This document shows, in pieces, positions 8,814 to 18,204 of a stretch of 64,000 nucleotides of DNA. Position 1 is the stretch's first letter. Every line of letters starts with the position of its first letter. A program made the position numbers and the translations under genes. The DNA comes from Pseudoflavitalea sp. G-6-1-2. GTDB lineage: Bacteria > Bacteroidota > Bacteroidia > Chitinophagales > Chitinophagaceae. The stretch lies in the NCBI RefSeq assembly GCF_012927185.1, contig NZ_JABBGB010000001.1:1488001-1552000 (forward strand), written 5' to 3'. The notes beneath the pieces are model-generated. The model did not search any database. It saw only the letters and a list, made by a program, of their open reading frames with translations, and was not told the origin of the DNA.

Positions 8814-10370
8814 TTATTTCGGCAGATAACCCGCTACTACTTTTTCATAGGCAGCCACCTGATCGCTGATCCAGTTTGCATCTTTGCCCATCACTTCGGC
8901 CATTAGTTTAGCTACGCCAGGAGCCGCTTCCAGCGAGGCTTTTGCATCGAGCAGAATTGCCCTGGTGCGTCTGCTCAGAATATCTTCGACTGTTACGGCC
9001 CACTCCTGCCGAATGCCCCAGATCACCATCGCACGCGTGTATGGCAGTTGTGGATGGATGAGTTCATTCAAACCAGCATCGTTTGCTGTGAGCTGTTCGA
9101 TGCCATCGATATCGGTTCCGTAATAATAATCGTTGGTATTGAAATCCGAAGTCGGCTGCGCACCATGAATGGCCAGATCTTTTGTTACGCTTTCATGATA
9201 TGGCAACTGCGCATGTACGGCAGCGGTATTCACTACATCTTCAGACATCTTCCGGTAGGTGGTCCACTTTCCTCCTAGAATGCTTACCAGTCCTGATTCG
9301 GAAATAGTGATATGATGATCGCGGGAGATCTCCGCTGTTTTCTTTGCACTGCTTTTCACCAGTGGCCGCAATCCTGCAAAAATGCTTTTGATATCGGCGC
9401 GACCGGGATCTTTGGTAAGATAACGTGCTGCGTGATGCAATATGAATTCCACTTCTTCTTCCATGGCTTTGGGTTCCGGCGAAATATGATCAACCGGTGT
9501 ATCGGTAGTGCCTACAATTATTTTGTTATGCCATGGAACAGCGAAGAGCACACGGCCATCATCGGTATGTGGAATCATGATAGCGGCTTCGCCGGGCAGG
9601 AAAGATTTATCGAGCACCAGATGGATGCCCTGACTCGGCGCTATGCTCGCCGGACGTTGTGGATCATCCATATGCTGAACGGTATCTGAAAAAACACCGG
9701 TGGCATTGATCACCACGCGGGCTTTCACTTCATATTCTTTTCCAGAGAGCATATCGCGAACCTGCACGCCGGCAATTTGTCCGTCTGTTTTGAGAAATCC
9801 GGTAACAGAAAAATAATTCAGGATGGTGGCTCCGGAACCTGCTGCCGTTTGAGCAAGATTGATAGCGAGGCGGGCATCATCGAACTGTCCATCGTGATAG
9901 AGCACGCCACCACGCAATCCTTCGGGATCGAGTGTGGGCGCAAGTTTCAGTACTTCTTCGGTGCTCAGCCACTCGGAGGCTCCGAGGCCGAGGCTTCCGC
10001 TCATCCAATCATACACTTTCAATCCGAATCCATAGAACGGGCCTTCCCACCATTTGTAATTCGGAACAATGAAAGATTGATTCTTCACCAGATGCGGTGC
10101 ATTCTGCTTGAGCAGTCCGCGTTCCCTGAGCGCTTCCATCACCAGTTTGATATTTCCCTGCTGAAGGTAGCGTACACCTCCGTGTACGAGTTTGGTAGAT
10201 CGCGAAGAAGTGCCTTTGGCAAAATCGTATTGCTCGAAGAGAATTGTTCGATATCCTCTGGAAGCTGCGTCCACCGCTGATCCCAGCCCGGTAGCTCCGC
10301 CTCCGACAATGAGAATATCCCAGATGCCATTGAATGCATTCAACTGATCAAGATGTTGTGTTCTGTTCAT
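8814..10370 (-). CDS. glpD: Aerobic glycerol-3-phosphate dehydrogenase
   Basis: FAD enzyme oxidising glycerol-3-phosphate to dihydroxyacetone phosphate and passing electrons to quinone at the membrane. The FAD-binding motif is VGGGATGLGSA at residues 22-32; the family stretch GTSSRSTKLVHGGVRYLQ follows at about 54-71, and a C-terminal DAO-C domain is present (518 residues, normal). No glpK or glpF is nearby. It is divergent from the amidohydrolase gene, with 124 bases between the starts. Confidence 0.96.
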   Translation of the reverse strand: MNRTQHLDQLNAFNGIWDILIVGGGATGLGSAVDAASRGYRTILFEQYDFAKGTSSRSTKLVHGGVRYLQQGNIKLVMEALRERGLLKQNAPHLVKNQSFIVPNYKWWEGPFYGFGLKVYDWMSGSLGLGASEWLSTEEVLKLAPTLDPEGLRGGVLYHDGQFDDARLAINLAQTAAGSGATILNYFSVTGFLKTDGQIAGVQVRDMLSGKEYEVKARVVINATGVFSDTVQHMDDPQRPASIAPSQGIHLVLDKSFLPGEAAIMIPHTDDGRVLFAVPWHNKIIVGTTDTPVDHISPEPKAMEEEVEFILHHAARYLTKDPGRADIKSIFAGLRPLVKSSAKKTAEISRDHHITISESGLVSILGGKWTTYRKMSEDVVNTAAVHAQLPYHESVTKDLAIHGAQPTSDFNTNDYYYGTDIDGIEQLTANDAGLNELIHPQLPYTRAMVIWGIRQEWAVTVEDILSRRTRAILLDAKASLEAAPGVAKLMAEVMGKDANWISDQVAAYEKVVAGYLPK

Positions 10371-10494
10371 GATTGTTCCGATTGCTTGGGGTGATTGGGT
10401 AAATAATGCCGTTCATAACAAATCGGTAAGGGCAACAGGGAAGTACTCGTTTTTGGTTGTAATTTTCTTACTACAAATTAAACAACGTTTTGTT

Positions 10495-13400
10495 ATGGGA
10501 TCTACTATTTTACAAAAGTCTGTCCGGAATGGGGTTGGGATAGCCATGCTGCTGGCTTCCGGCACCGCAATGGCGGGCCATCAGCCGGGCAACGCGGTTG
10601 ACTCTGTGCCTAAACCGGGCTTCGCCTATACCGAGATAAAAACACTACCGCTCAAGCCAGAGCGAAATTTTTCTTTCAGTACCGACGAAGGTACCTGGAT
10701 GTCGGTGGATATCAGTCCGGATGGAAACACCATTCTGTTCGATCTGCTTGGCGATATCTATTCTATTCCCGCTTCAGGTGGCAAAGCTACACGCCTCACC
10801 AAAGGGTTTGCCTTCGATACGCATCCGAGATTTAGTCCTGATGGAAAGAAAATACTCTTCACTTCCGACAGAAGCGGATCTGAAAATATCTGGTACATCG
10901 ATACAGAGAAAAAAGATACCATTCAGGTAACAAAAGACAGAGATCAGAACTATCCCAGTGCAGCCTGGACGCCCGATGGCAACTACATCGTGGCCAGCCG
11001 TGGCCGGCTCGATATGCGTCTGTGGCTCATTCATAAAGATGCGGGTTCAGGCACGCAGCTGATGGATGCACCCGGCAACAAAACCATCGATCCGGCTGTG
11101 AGTCCTGATGGCCGTTACATCTATTATTCCTCCCGCGGCGGATTCTGGAATTACAATGCGCAGCTGCCGCAGTATCAGGTAGCGGTGTACGACAGGGAGA
11201 ATGCCCGCACCACCACCATTTCATCCCGCTATGGATCTGCATTCACGCCTGTGCTGTCGAAAGACGGCAAATGGCTGGTCTACGGATCGAGGTTTGAAGA
11301 TAAGACCGGACTCATACTCCGCAACCTCTCCACCGGTGAAGAAAAATGGCTGGCATACCCTGTTCAACGCGATGATCAGGAATCCATCGCCACGATGGGC
11401 GTACTGCCAGGCATGACTTTCACTCCGGACAGCAAAGCACTGATCGCTTCTTACGGAGGGAAAATATATCGCATACCCGTAGACGGTAGCAAGCCACAAC
11501 AGATTCCTTTCACTGCCGATGTGCAGGTTGAGATGGGACCGCGCCTGCAATTCAAATATCCGGTTTCCGATACAGCCTATGCACTGGCAACACAGATCAG
11601 GGATGCCGTCCCCTCTCCCGATGGAAAGAAACTGGCATTCACGGTGCTGAACAAATTGTACGTGATGGACTATCCCGGAGGAACGCTCAAACGTCTTACC
11701 ACTAACAATTTCACAGAGGCAGAACCGGTTTGGTCGCCCGATGGCACTCAGCTTGTATTCACTACCTGGACGCCCAACGGAGGACATCTTTACAAAGTAA
11801 CAGTTAACGGAAAAGCACCCGCACAGCAGCTTACAAAAGTTCCTGCGCTCTATGCAGAACCGGCATGGAGTTCCAGCGGAGATAAGATCGCTTTCATCAA
11901 AACCAGTTTCCAACGTTATCAGGAGTCGATCGGGCCATCAGCCAACGGAGCAGAAAACGAAATTGGCTGGATCAGCGCCAACGGTGGTGATGTGAATTTT
12001 GTAGACAGAGCGCAAGGCAGATCCAATCCGCATTTCATCAAAGGCGACGACCGGTTGTATCTCAATAACGGCGGAAGCCTCGTGTCGATCAGACTCGATG
12101 GAACCGACGAAAAAACAATTGCGCGCGTAAGCGGCATCACTACATACGGCATCAGCAACCTCAACGAACATGGTCACGATCATGCATTCGGTGCAGAGAA
12201 CAACTGCATGCTGTCCGAGAAAACAGCCGCTGCCATGGAAGTGCAGACACCTGCACCTGCCGCACTGGTACTGCTTTCTCCAACAGGCGACAGAGCATTG
12301 GCACAAGTGAACAACGATATCTTCGTTTTCACTATTCCAAAAACCGGTCGCGCAGTGAATGTGTCTGTAGCGGATGCAGCATCATCCAATTTCCCTGCGT
12401 GGAAACTGACAGAGATCGGAGGCGAGTTTCCAACATGGGAAGCAGACGGTAAAAAAGTTCACTGGAGCATCGGTAATGCACATTTCGTGTACGACCTCGA
12501 TGCTGCCAAAAAATTCGAAGACAGTACAGCCCTCGCTAAAAAAGAAGCAGAGAAGAAAAAAGCAGATACCACATCAAAAAAAGACAGCACCGATAAAGCG
12601 CTGGCAGCAAAGAAAACACCTGCAGAAGATGCCACCTACAAAGCAACTGAAACACAGGTGAAGATCTATTTTGAAAAAGATATGCCGCAGGCATCTGTTT
12701 TGCTGAGCGGCGCACGCATCATCTCTATGAAGGGAAATGAGGTGATTGCCGAAGGTGATGTACTGATCGTAAACAACCGCATCAAAGCAGTAGGAGCAAC
12801 AGGTACATTGCAGGTTCCTTCGGGCACCAAAGTGATCAATGTAAAAGGAAAGACCATCGTACCCGGATTTGTGGATACGCACTCGCATATGTGGCCGCAA
12901 TGGGGCATTCAGAAAACCGATTCATGGATCTACACTACCAATCTCGCATACGGAGTAACCACCACGCGCGATCCGCAGACGGCCACCACAGATGTACTCA
13001 CGTACAGCGATATGGTTGATGCAGGTAAAATTGTTGGTCCCCGTGTATACTCAACCGGCCCCGGTGTTGGCTTCTGGATGTACAATATCAAAGACTCCGC
13101 ACATGCGAGCTCTGTTCTGAAGCAATACAGCAAGTATTACCATACGAAGTATATCAAAATGTATATGGCTGGTCCGCGTCAGGTTCGTCAGTGGATCATC
13201 AAAGCCGCAAAAGATCAGCAGCTGATGCCAACTACAGAAGGTGGATTGAACTACAAGATGAATATCACCAATATGCTCGATGGGTATCCTGGTCATGAAC
13301 ACTCATTGCCGATCTATCCTTTGTATAAAGATGTAACCGGATCGATCGCTGAATCTAAAATGTGTGTTACACCCACGCTGCTGGTGAGTTATGGCGGCCC

Positions 13401-13947
13401 ATGGGCAGAGAATTATTACTACGAAACAGAAGCGCCTTACAACGATAAGAAACTGGCATATTTTACGCCATACGAAGAGCTGGCCGCAAAAACCAGAAGA
13501 CGCAATGCCTGGTTCATGCCCGAAGAGCACGTGTTTCAGAAGCATGCAAAGAGCATGAAGAGTCTGGTGGAAAAGGGATCACTCGCCGGCATCGGCAGTC
13601 ACGGTCAGTTGCAGGGGCTGGGTTACCACTGGGAGCTCTGGAGTGTGCAGAGTGGCGGCATGAGCACGCACGATGCGCTGAAAGTGGCTACCATACTGGG
13701 CGCTGAAGGATTGGGCCTGGATCACGATCTCGGATCGATAGAGCCCGGCAAGCTGGCCGACCTCATCATCCTCGATAAGAATCCGCTGGAAAATATCCGC
13801 AATACCAACAGCATTCAGTCCGTAATGAAAAATGGCAGACTGTACGATGGCAATACCATGGATGAGATCTATCCTACTCCGCGCAAGCAGGTAAGAACCG
13901 AATGGAATTATCCTGGTCCCGTTAACAATACAGGTGTAAAAGAATAG
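10495..13947 (+). CDS. Secreted PD40 beta-propeller/amidohydrolase fusion
   Basis: 1150 residues from ATG 10495. This start opens directly into a signal peptide (hydrophobic AMLLASGTAMAG), while the longer frame to 10369 overlaps the glpD start and is rejected. TolB/WD40-like PD40 repeats (SPDGKKILFTSDRSGSENIW type) fill about residues 50-670. A lysine/aspartate-rich linker spans about 675-725, then an imidazolonepropionase-like amidohydrolase domain runs to the end. Its first metal motif is HSH (in VDTHSHMWP, about residue 795) and its C-terminal GSIEPGKLADLIILD is typical. Probably a periplasmic hydrolase of a cyclic amide or peptide; substrate unknown. Confidence 0.93.
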   Translation: MGSTILQKSVRNGVGIAMLLASGTAMAGHQPGNAVDSVPKPGFAYTEIKTLPLKPERNFSFSTDEGTWMSVDISPDGNTILFDLLGDIYSIPASGGKATRLTKGFAFDTHPRFSPDGKKILFTSDRSGSENIWYIDTEKKDTIQVTKDRDQNYPSAAWTPDGNYIVASRGRLDMRLWLIHKDAGSGTQLMDAPGNKTIDPAVSPDGRYIYYSSRGGFWNYNAQLPQYQVAVYDRENARTTTISSRYGSAFTPVLSKDGKWLVYGSRFEDKTGLILRNLSTGEEKWLAYPVQRDDQESIATMGVLPGMTFTPDSKALIASYGGKIYRIPVDGSKPQQIPFTADVQVEMGPRLQFKYPVSDTAYALATQIRDAVPSPDGKKLAFTVLNKLYVMDYPGGTLKRLTTNNFTEAEPVWSPDGTQLVFTTWTPNGGHLYKVTVNGKAPAQQLTKVPALYAEPAWSSSGDKIAFIKTSFQRYQESIGPSANGAENEIGWISANGGDVNFVDRAQGRSNPHFIKGDDRLYLNNGGSLVSIRLDGTDEKTIARVSGITTYGISNLNEHGHDHAFGAENNCMLSEKTAAAMEVQTPAPAALVLLSPTGDRALAQVNNDIFVFTIPKTGRAVNVSVADAASSNFPAWKLTEIGGEFPTWEADGKKVHWSIGNAHFVYDLDAAKKFEDSTALAKKEAEKKKADTTSKKDSTDKALAAKKTPAEDATYKATETQVKIYFEKDMPQASVLLSGARIISMKGNEVIAEGDVLIVNNRIKAVGATGTLQVPSGTKVINVKGKTIVPGFVDTHSHMWPQWGIQKTDSWIYTTNLAYGVTTTRDPQTATTDVLTYSDMVDAGKIVGPRVYSTGPGVGFWMYNIKDSAHASSVLKQYSKYYHTKYIKMYMAGPRQVRQWIIKAAKDQQLMPTTEGGLNYKMNITNMLDGYPGHEHSLPIYPLYKDVTGSIAESKMCVTPTLLVSYGGPWAENYYYETEAPYNDKKLAYFTPYEELAAKTRRRNAWFMPEEHVFQKHAKSMKSLVEKGSLAGIGSHGQLQGLGYHWELWSVQSGGMSTHDALKVATILGAEGLGLDHDLGSIEPGKLADLIILDKNPLENIRNTNSIQSVMKNGRLYDGNTMDEIYPTPRKQVRTEWNYPGPVNNTGVKE

Positions 13948-13966
13948 CCGTAAACGGCTACCTTTG
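13945..13966 (+). promoter_or_regulatory. -7 box TACCTTTG overlapping a stop-codon palindrome
   Basis: TACCTTTG (13959-13966) matches the Bacteroidota TAnnTTTG box and lies 41 bases before the DUF4399 start. It overlaps the right arm of a palindrome TAGCCGT-aa-ACGGCTA (13945-13960) whose left arm begins with the amidohydrolase stop codon. No clear -33 TTG is seen. Confidence 0.5.
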
Positions 13967-14007
13967 TTTCCGCTTGTAATTATTCGTTCATTACCTAAAA
14001 AATCAAT

Positions 14008-14514
14008 ATGCGCAAATTTCATTTCATTCCCGCACTGATGATCCTGGGAGTTGTTGCCTGCAACGATGCAGCAACTGATTCGAAAACTCCGGCCGCAGAC
14101 ACTACCAGCCATGCTGGTCATGATCATGCCAGTGCTCCCGGAACAGAGATTGCTCCAGTACCAGAAATCCCTGCAGGCGCTAAAGTATATTTCAAGAATC
14201 TGAAAGATGGCCAGACTGTTACTTCTCCATTCAAAGTTGAATTCGGAGCAGATAACCTGTCTGTAGATACAGCTAACGGAATCATCAAACCCGCATCTGG
14301 TCACCATCACGTGCTGATCGGTCTCGATTCGATTGCCTCCGGTACTGTAGTTCCGAAAGATTCAGTTCACCTGCATTTTGGAAATGCTCAGAAAGAAACA
14401 GAACTGACACTCGCACCCGGTAAACATAAAATTGCTTTGCAGTTTGCTGATGGTCTTCATCGCTCATATGGTTCAAAACTGAGCGCAACTATTACGGTTG
14501 AAGTGAAGAAATAA
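14008..14514 (+). CDS. DUF4399 lipoprotein
   Basis: 168 residues. A lipoprotein signal (ILGVVACND, Cys at about 18) is followed by a His-rich linker (SHAGHDHAS) and a DUF4399 domain with the recognisable beginning VYFKNLKDGQTVTSPF, the HHH cluster near residue 100 and the tail GLHRSYGS. Family members are predicted secreted proteins of unknown function. The histidines suggest metal binding, which is an inference. A terminator lies directly downstream. Confidence 0.88.
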   Translation: MRKFHFIPALMILGVVACNDAATDSKTPAADTTSHAGHDHASAPGTEIAPVPEIPAGAKVYFKNLKDGQTVTSPFKVEFGADNLSVDTANGIIKPASGHHHVLIGLDSIASGTVVPKDSVHLHFGNAQKETELTLAPGKHKIALQFADGLHRSYGSKLSATITVEVKK

Positions 14515-14547
14515 GCAACCAAAGAAGTCAGACAGCTAATAACAACG

Positions 14548-14580
14548 ATCCCGGTTTTCGAAAGAAGACCGGGATTTTTT
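14548..14580 (+). terminator. Rho-independent terminator after the DUF4399 gene
   Basis: Stem ATCCCGGT/ACCGGGAT (14548-14555 with 14568-14575), extendable inward, followed by a T run. Confidence 0.9.
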
Positions 14581-14669
14581 TATGGAACCGGCACAGTTAC
14601 TCAATCGTATATGCCCGATCAGGAAAAGAAAGTATTTTGCTGCCGGAAATTCCCTAATCAACAACCAAC

Positions 14670-17600
14670 ATGACAAAGTTCATTTTTCGTACTCTCGTAA
14701 CCATGGCTGTGGCCTGGTTATTCCCTATGTTCCTCCATGCCCAAAAAACCATCAAACCCGGTATGTTTTGGCGTATCACCGGAAACGGGCTCAGCAAGCC
14801 CTCTTATCTGCTCGGTACCATGCACCTGAAAGATAAGCGCATCTTCAACTTCCCTGATTCAATGTATGCAGCCATCGAACAAACAGAAGGGATGGCCATT
14901 GAAATGGCGCCTGTAACCGGAACGGACAGTGCTGCGGCAGCGGAAGAAAACCTGCTGCTGAAACCCCTGCTCAGTGCGGCTCAATTCAGACGGATAGAGC
15001 AAAAGCTAAAAACAGCCTTTGATAAAAAGCCGGAAGAAGTCACCTTCTCTGAGTTTGAAAGCTATTGCAGGCTGCAGGTGATAAACCTCGATCCCAAAAA
15101 CAATATGTCGTCTGTGATGGACAACTATCTCTATGCCATCGCTTCGCGGAAAGGCAAATGGATGGGGGCAGTAGAAGAAAGGCATGATGAGGCAAGAAGC
15201 AATCCCAAACAGGAAGCCGTTTCCTATATCGATGGATTTCTGAAAACCGATAAAGAACTCAGAGCCGGTATCGACACAATGGTGGAAATCTATAGCAGCA
15301 ATGATCTGGACAGAATGATGAAACGATATGGCAGTGTTGCTGACGACAAAGTAATGGTGACCAGAAATCAGAATATGGTAAGGAGAATCGATAGTCTGAT
15401 ACGTGTAAGAACCATGTTCTTTGCTGTAGGAGCTGCGCATCTCGGACAGGATGTAGGATTAGTTTCCCTGCTTCGTCATAAAGGCTACACCGTTGAGCCG
15501 GTAGTATCAGGCAAGCGTATTCCGATGGAAGAGCACCTGTTCAGTCAGACAGCACTGGCAGAATCCTGGATTACCGTAAATGGATTAGACAGCCTCTACT
15601 CAATCAGAATGCCCGGCAAACCTTCCGAGGTGTTGAATAAACCCGATGCGGAAATGCTGGTGTTTGCAGACGATCTCGCAGGTATGGCTTATCTCACCCT
15701 CGCTTCAGGCAAAGTATATGGAATGGGAATTGAAACGGTAGCGAAAGGTACATTCAGATCCATGAAGGCAGAAGTGAGATCAACAAAGAAAATAAGCAGA
15801 TTCGGTGTGGAGGGTATGGAGTTCACTGCATATAATGCTGAAGACAATTCCATGGTGATAATGCAGATGTTCATCATCAATGGACGATGCTTTGCAGTTG
15901 GCATGGGATATCCTCAGGGCATGGAAATGCCGGAAGCCAGACTGAAAGAATATTTTGATAGCTACAAAGTTTTCGAGAAACCAGACACCACAGGCAACCA
16001 GCTTGTAAAGTCATATGAATTAACTGACAACAAACTGGGCTTTAGCGTATGGTTCCCCGGCAAACCGGTTACCGACAGCGTCAGTGAAACTGAGTCTGCT
16101 TATGTGAGGCAGATAATGGTATCGGATGATGCAAACAAGGCGATGCTGATGTGTATGGTTGAAACGCTCAGGAAAGACTATACACGGATATCCAACAAAG
16201 ATAAATTTGAATCTTATGTAGAAAACCTGAGGAACAATCCCAATATCCGCATAGATTCTACCACAGAATTGCAATGGAACGGATATCCGGCATTCTGGGT
16301 AAAGTATCAGCTGACAGCCAATAAAGACAGCATCTTCTGCAATACCCTGAACATCCTGAAAGGCAATCAGAGTTTCTATTTCATGACACTGAATTTTTAT
16401 GAGCCAGGAAATGGTGAACTGATGAATAAGTATTTTTCATCCGTCAAATTCATTCCTAAAACTGAAACGCCGTGGGGAAACTATCAGTTGCCAGACGGAT
16501 CTGCTGCCACCTGGGCTCCACAGCCATTCGAAATTTATCAGGATACTGCAAAACAATACAATAGCAGTCAGATCAGAATGCTTTCATATGATAGCATTAC
16601 ACCGGCTACCATTGAAATAGTAAAGGCGAAGCTCAATCCATATTTCTGGGAAAAGAGTGATACGGCAGTACTGCGCAGATCAGCCATGAAGCATGTGCAT
16701 GAAGTGGATACCTTATTGTCTTACAACCTGAGAAAGCAGGGACCGTTTGATGCGGTTGAGACAATGATCAAAAGCAATGCAACCGGCAACGCAAAGCGAA
16801 TATTGTATATGTTGCACAGCGATAGCCTGGTTACAGTATTTGTAAATGGCGACAGCAGCACCATATTCAATTCCAATTACAACAAGTTGTATGCATCGTA
16901 TCAACCGGCTGCAAAAGTGATTGCATCGGGGCTGAGCAACAGAAAACCCGAAGACCTGTTCACTGCACTGAAATCTTCCGATTCTGCAACACTCGGCAAA
17001 GCATATGCAGCCATGGAAATGGTTGAGTTCAAAACTGAACACCTGCCATTGCTGCACAAAGCACTGGCTGTTTCTTATTATGAAGGACTAACAGAAAATG
17101 CAGCGCCGGCATTGATCTGTGATGCGATAGTTGCGATCAAAGACCCATCTTCATTGAATGAAATGGCCAAAGCCTATGCACAGCTGGCTCCCGCAAATGA
17201 TAATACAAGGAATGTTATTCTGAACGCGCTGATAAAGTGGGGAACAGACAGCTCATACCAGTTGGTGAGCAAACTGGCGAATCTTAAATTTCCTGCAACG
17301 GCAGAACCGTACAGCTGGCTGAGGGGATATGCAGACAGCGCTTCATTGGCAGCAGCACATATTAAAGATCTGTTGCCCTTACTAAAAGATACAATAGCAG
17401 CACAGCCGGTGATGCGGTATGTAAATCGTTTACTGGAAGAGAAAGCAATCAACAAATCTATACTTGCTCCATTTAAGGAAAGCATTTACAAATACGCAGA
17501 CCATCTTGCTTTGAAAGACAAAGATGAGCCCAGAGTTTTCTGGAATCAGTACAATACAGCACAGGTACTGGGAGCAATGAAAGATGCTGGTGCCGTGCAG

Positions 17601-18122
17601 GGTTTAAGGAAGTTGCTGCAAAATAAATCCACCAATGTAAAGATGCTGGCAGTGAATGCCCTGCTTCCTCTGAATCAGACAATTCCTCCTGCAGAGCTGC
17701 TGAAAATAGCTGCGGACAGGAATAGCAGGGTTTTTCTCTATGATACACTGGCTTCACTGAAGAAGCTGGCTGTATTCCCCAAACAATACCTGAATCAGAA
17801 AGCAATTGCAGAGAGTGAATTGATTTCAGAGGTTGATGAAGACGAATATGAAATCGATCAGTTTGTATTTGTCGGAGAGCGGGTAGTGAACTTTAAAAAT
17901 GCGAAGAAGAAATTCCTGCTGTTCAGGTTAACTTTCAAAGGTTCGGAGAGTAGCAGTTATCTGGGAGTTGCAGGGCCGTTTTCTATCACGCCGGGAGCGC
18001 CAGTAAAGCGCAGAGCAGAAGCCACATCGATGCTCTACGAAAAAGAATATGATGCCACTACCCTGGATGATGATCTGAAGCAGTGGCTGCAATCAATAGA
18101 AGAAGGAGCAAAAGAAGAATAA
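14670..18122 (+). CDS. Giant multi-module TraB/GumN family protein
   Basis: 1150 residues with a signal peptide ending FLHAQ. Residues about 28-290 are a TraB/GumN domain: YLLGTMH near the N-terminus, and FFAVGAAHLGQDVGLVSLL near its end, the two conserved glycine/histidine blocks of the family. Two related modules follow (about 300-430 and 445-595), each opening with a strand ending in PGKP, then a long alpha-helical, HEAT-like part to the C-terminus with an acidic stretch ISEVDEDEYEID. TraB/GumN proteins alone are about 290 residues, so this is a large extension. Probably periplasmic or surface-exposed; no activity is assigned. Confidence 0.85.
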   Translation: MTKFIFRTLVTMAVAWLFPMFLHAQKTIKPGMFWRITGNGLSKPSYLLGTMHLKDKRIFNFPDSMYAAIEQTEGMAIEMAPVTGTDSAAAAEENLLLKPLLSAAQFRRIEQKLKTAFDKKPEEVTFSEFESYCRLQVINLDPKNNMSSVMDNYLYAIASRKGKWMGAVEERHDEARSNPKQEAVSYIDGFLKTDKELRAGIDTMVEIYSSNDLDRMMKRYGSVADDKVMVTRNQNMVRRIDSLIRVRTMFFAVGAAHLGQDVGLVSLLRHKGYTVEPVVSGKRIPMEEHLFSQTALAESWITVNGLDSLYSIRMPGKPSEVLNKPDAEMLVFADDLAGMAYLTLASGKVYGMGIETVAKGTFRSMKAEVRSTKKISRFGVEGMEFTAYNAEDNSMVIMQMFIINGRCFAVGMGYPQGMEMPEARLKEYFDSYKVFEKPDTTGNQLVKSYELTDNKLGFSVWFPGKPVTDSVSETESAYVRQIMVSDDANKAMLMCMVETLRKDYTRISNKDKFESYVENLRNNPNIRIDSTTELQWNGYPAFWVKYQLTANKDSIFCNTLNILKGNQSFYFMTLNFYEPGNGELMNKYFSSVKFIPKTETPWGNYQLPDGSAATWAPQPFEIYQDTAKQYNSSQIRMLSYDSITPATIEIVKAKLNPYFWEKSDTAVLRRSAMKHVHEVDTLLSYNLRKQGPFDAVETMIKSNATGNAKRILYMLHSDSLVTVFVNGDSSTIFNSNYNKLYASYQPAAKVIASGLSNRKPEDLFTALKSSDSATLGKAYAAMEMVEFKTEHLPLLHKALAVSYYEGLTENAAPALICDAIVAIKDPSSLNEMAKAYAQLAPANDNTRNVILNALIKWGTDSSYQLVSKLANLKFPATAEPYSWLRGYADSASLAAAHIKDLLPLLKDTIAAQPVMRYVNRLLEEKAINKSILAPFKESIYKYADHLALKDKDEPRVFWNQYNTAQVLGAMKDAGAVQGLRKLLQNKSTNVKMLAVNALLPLNQTIPPAELLKIAADRNSRVFLYDTLASLKKLAVFPKQYLNQKAIAESELISEVDEDEYEIDQFVFVGERVVNFKNAKKKFLLFRLTFKGSESSSYLGVAGPFSITPGAPVKRRAEATSMLYEKEYDATTLDDDLKQWLQSIEEGAKEE

Positions 18123-18154
18123 AGAGCAGTTCATTGTGATGAACGCAAAAAAGA

Positions 18155-18186
18155 AAAAGGCATTCCGGTAAAGGAATGCCTTTTTG
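18155..18186. terminator. Bidirectional rho-independent terminator
   Basis: 13-bp perfect stem AAAAAGGCATTCC/GGAATGCCTTTTT around a 6-base loop, between two converging genes. Confidence 0.92.
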
Positions 18187-18204
18187 TATGTTGAATGATA
18201 TCAG

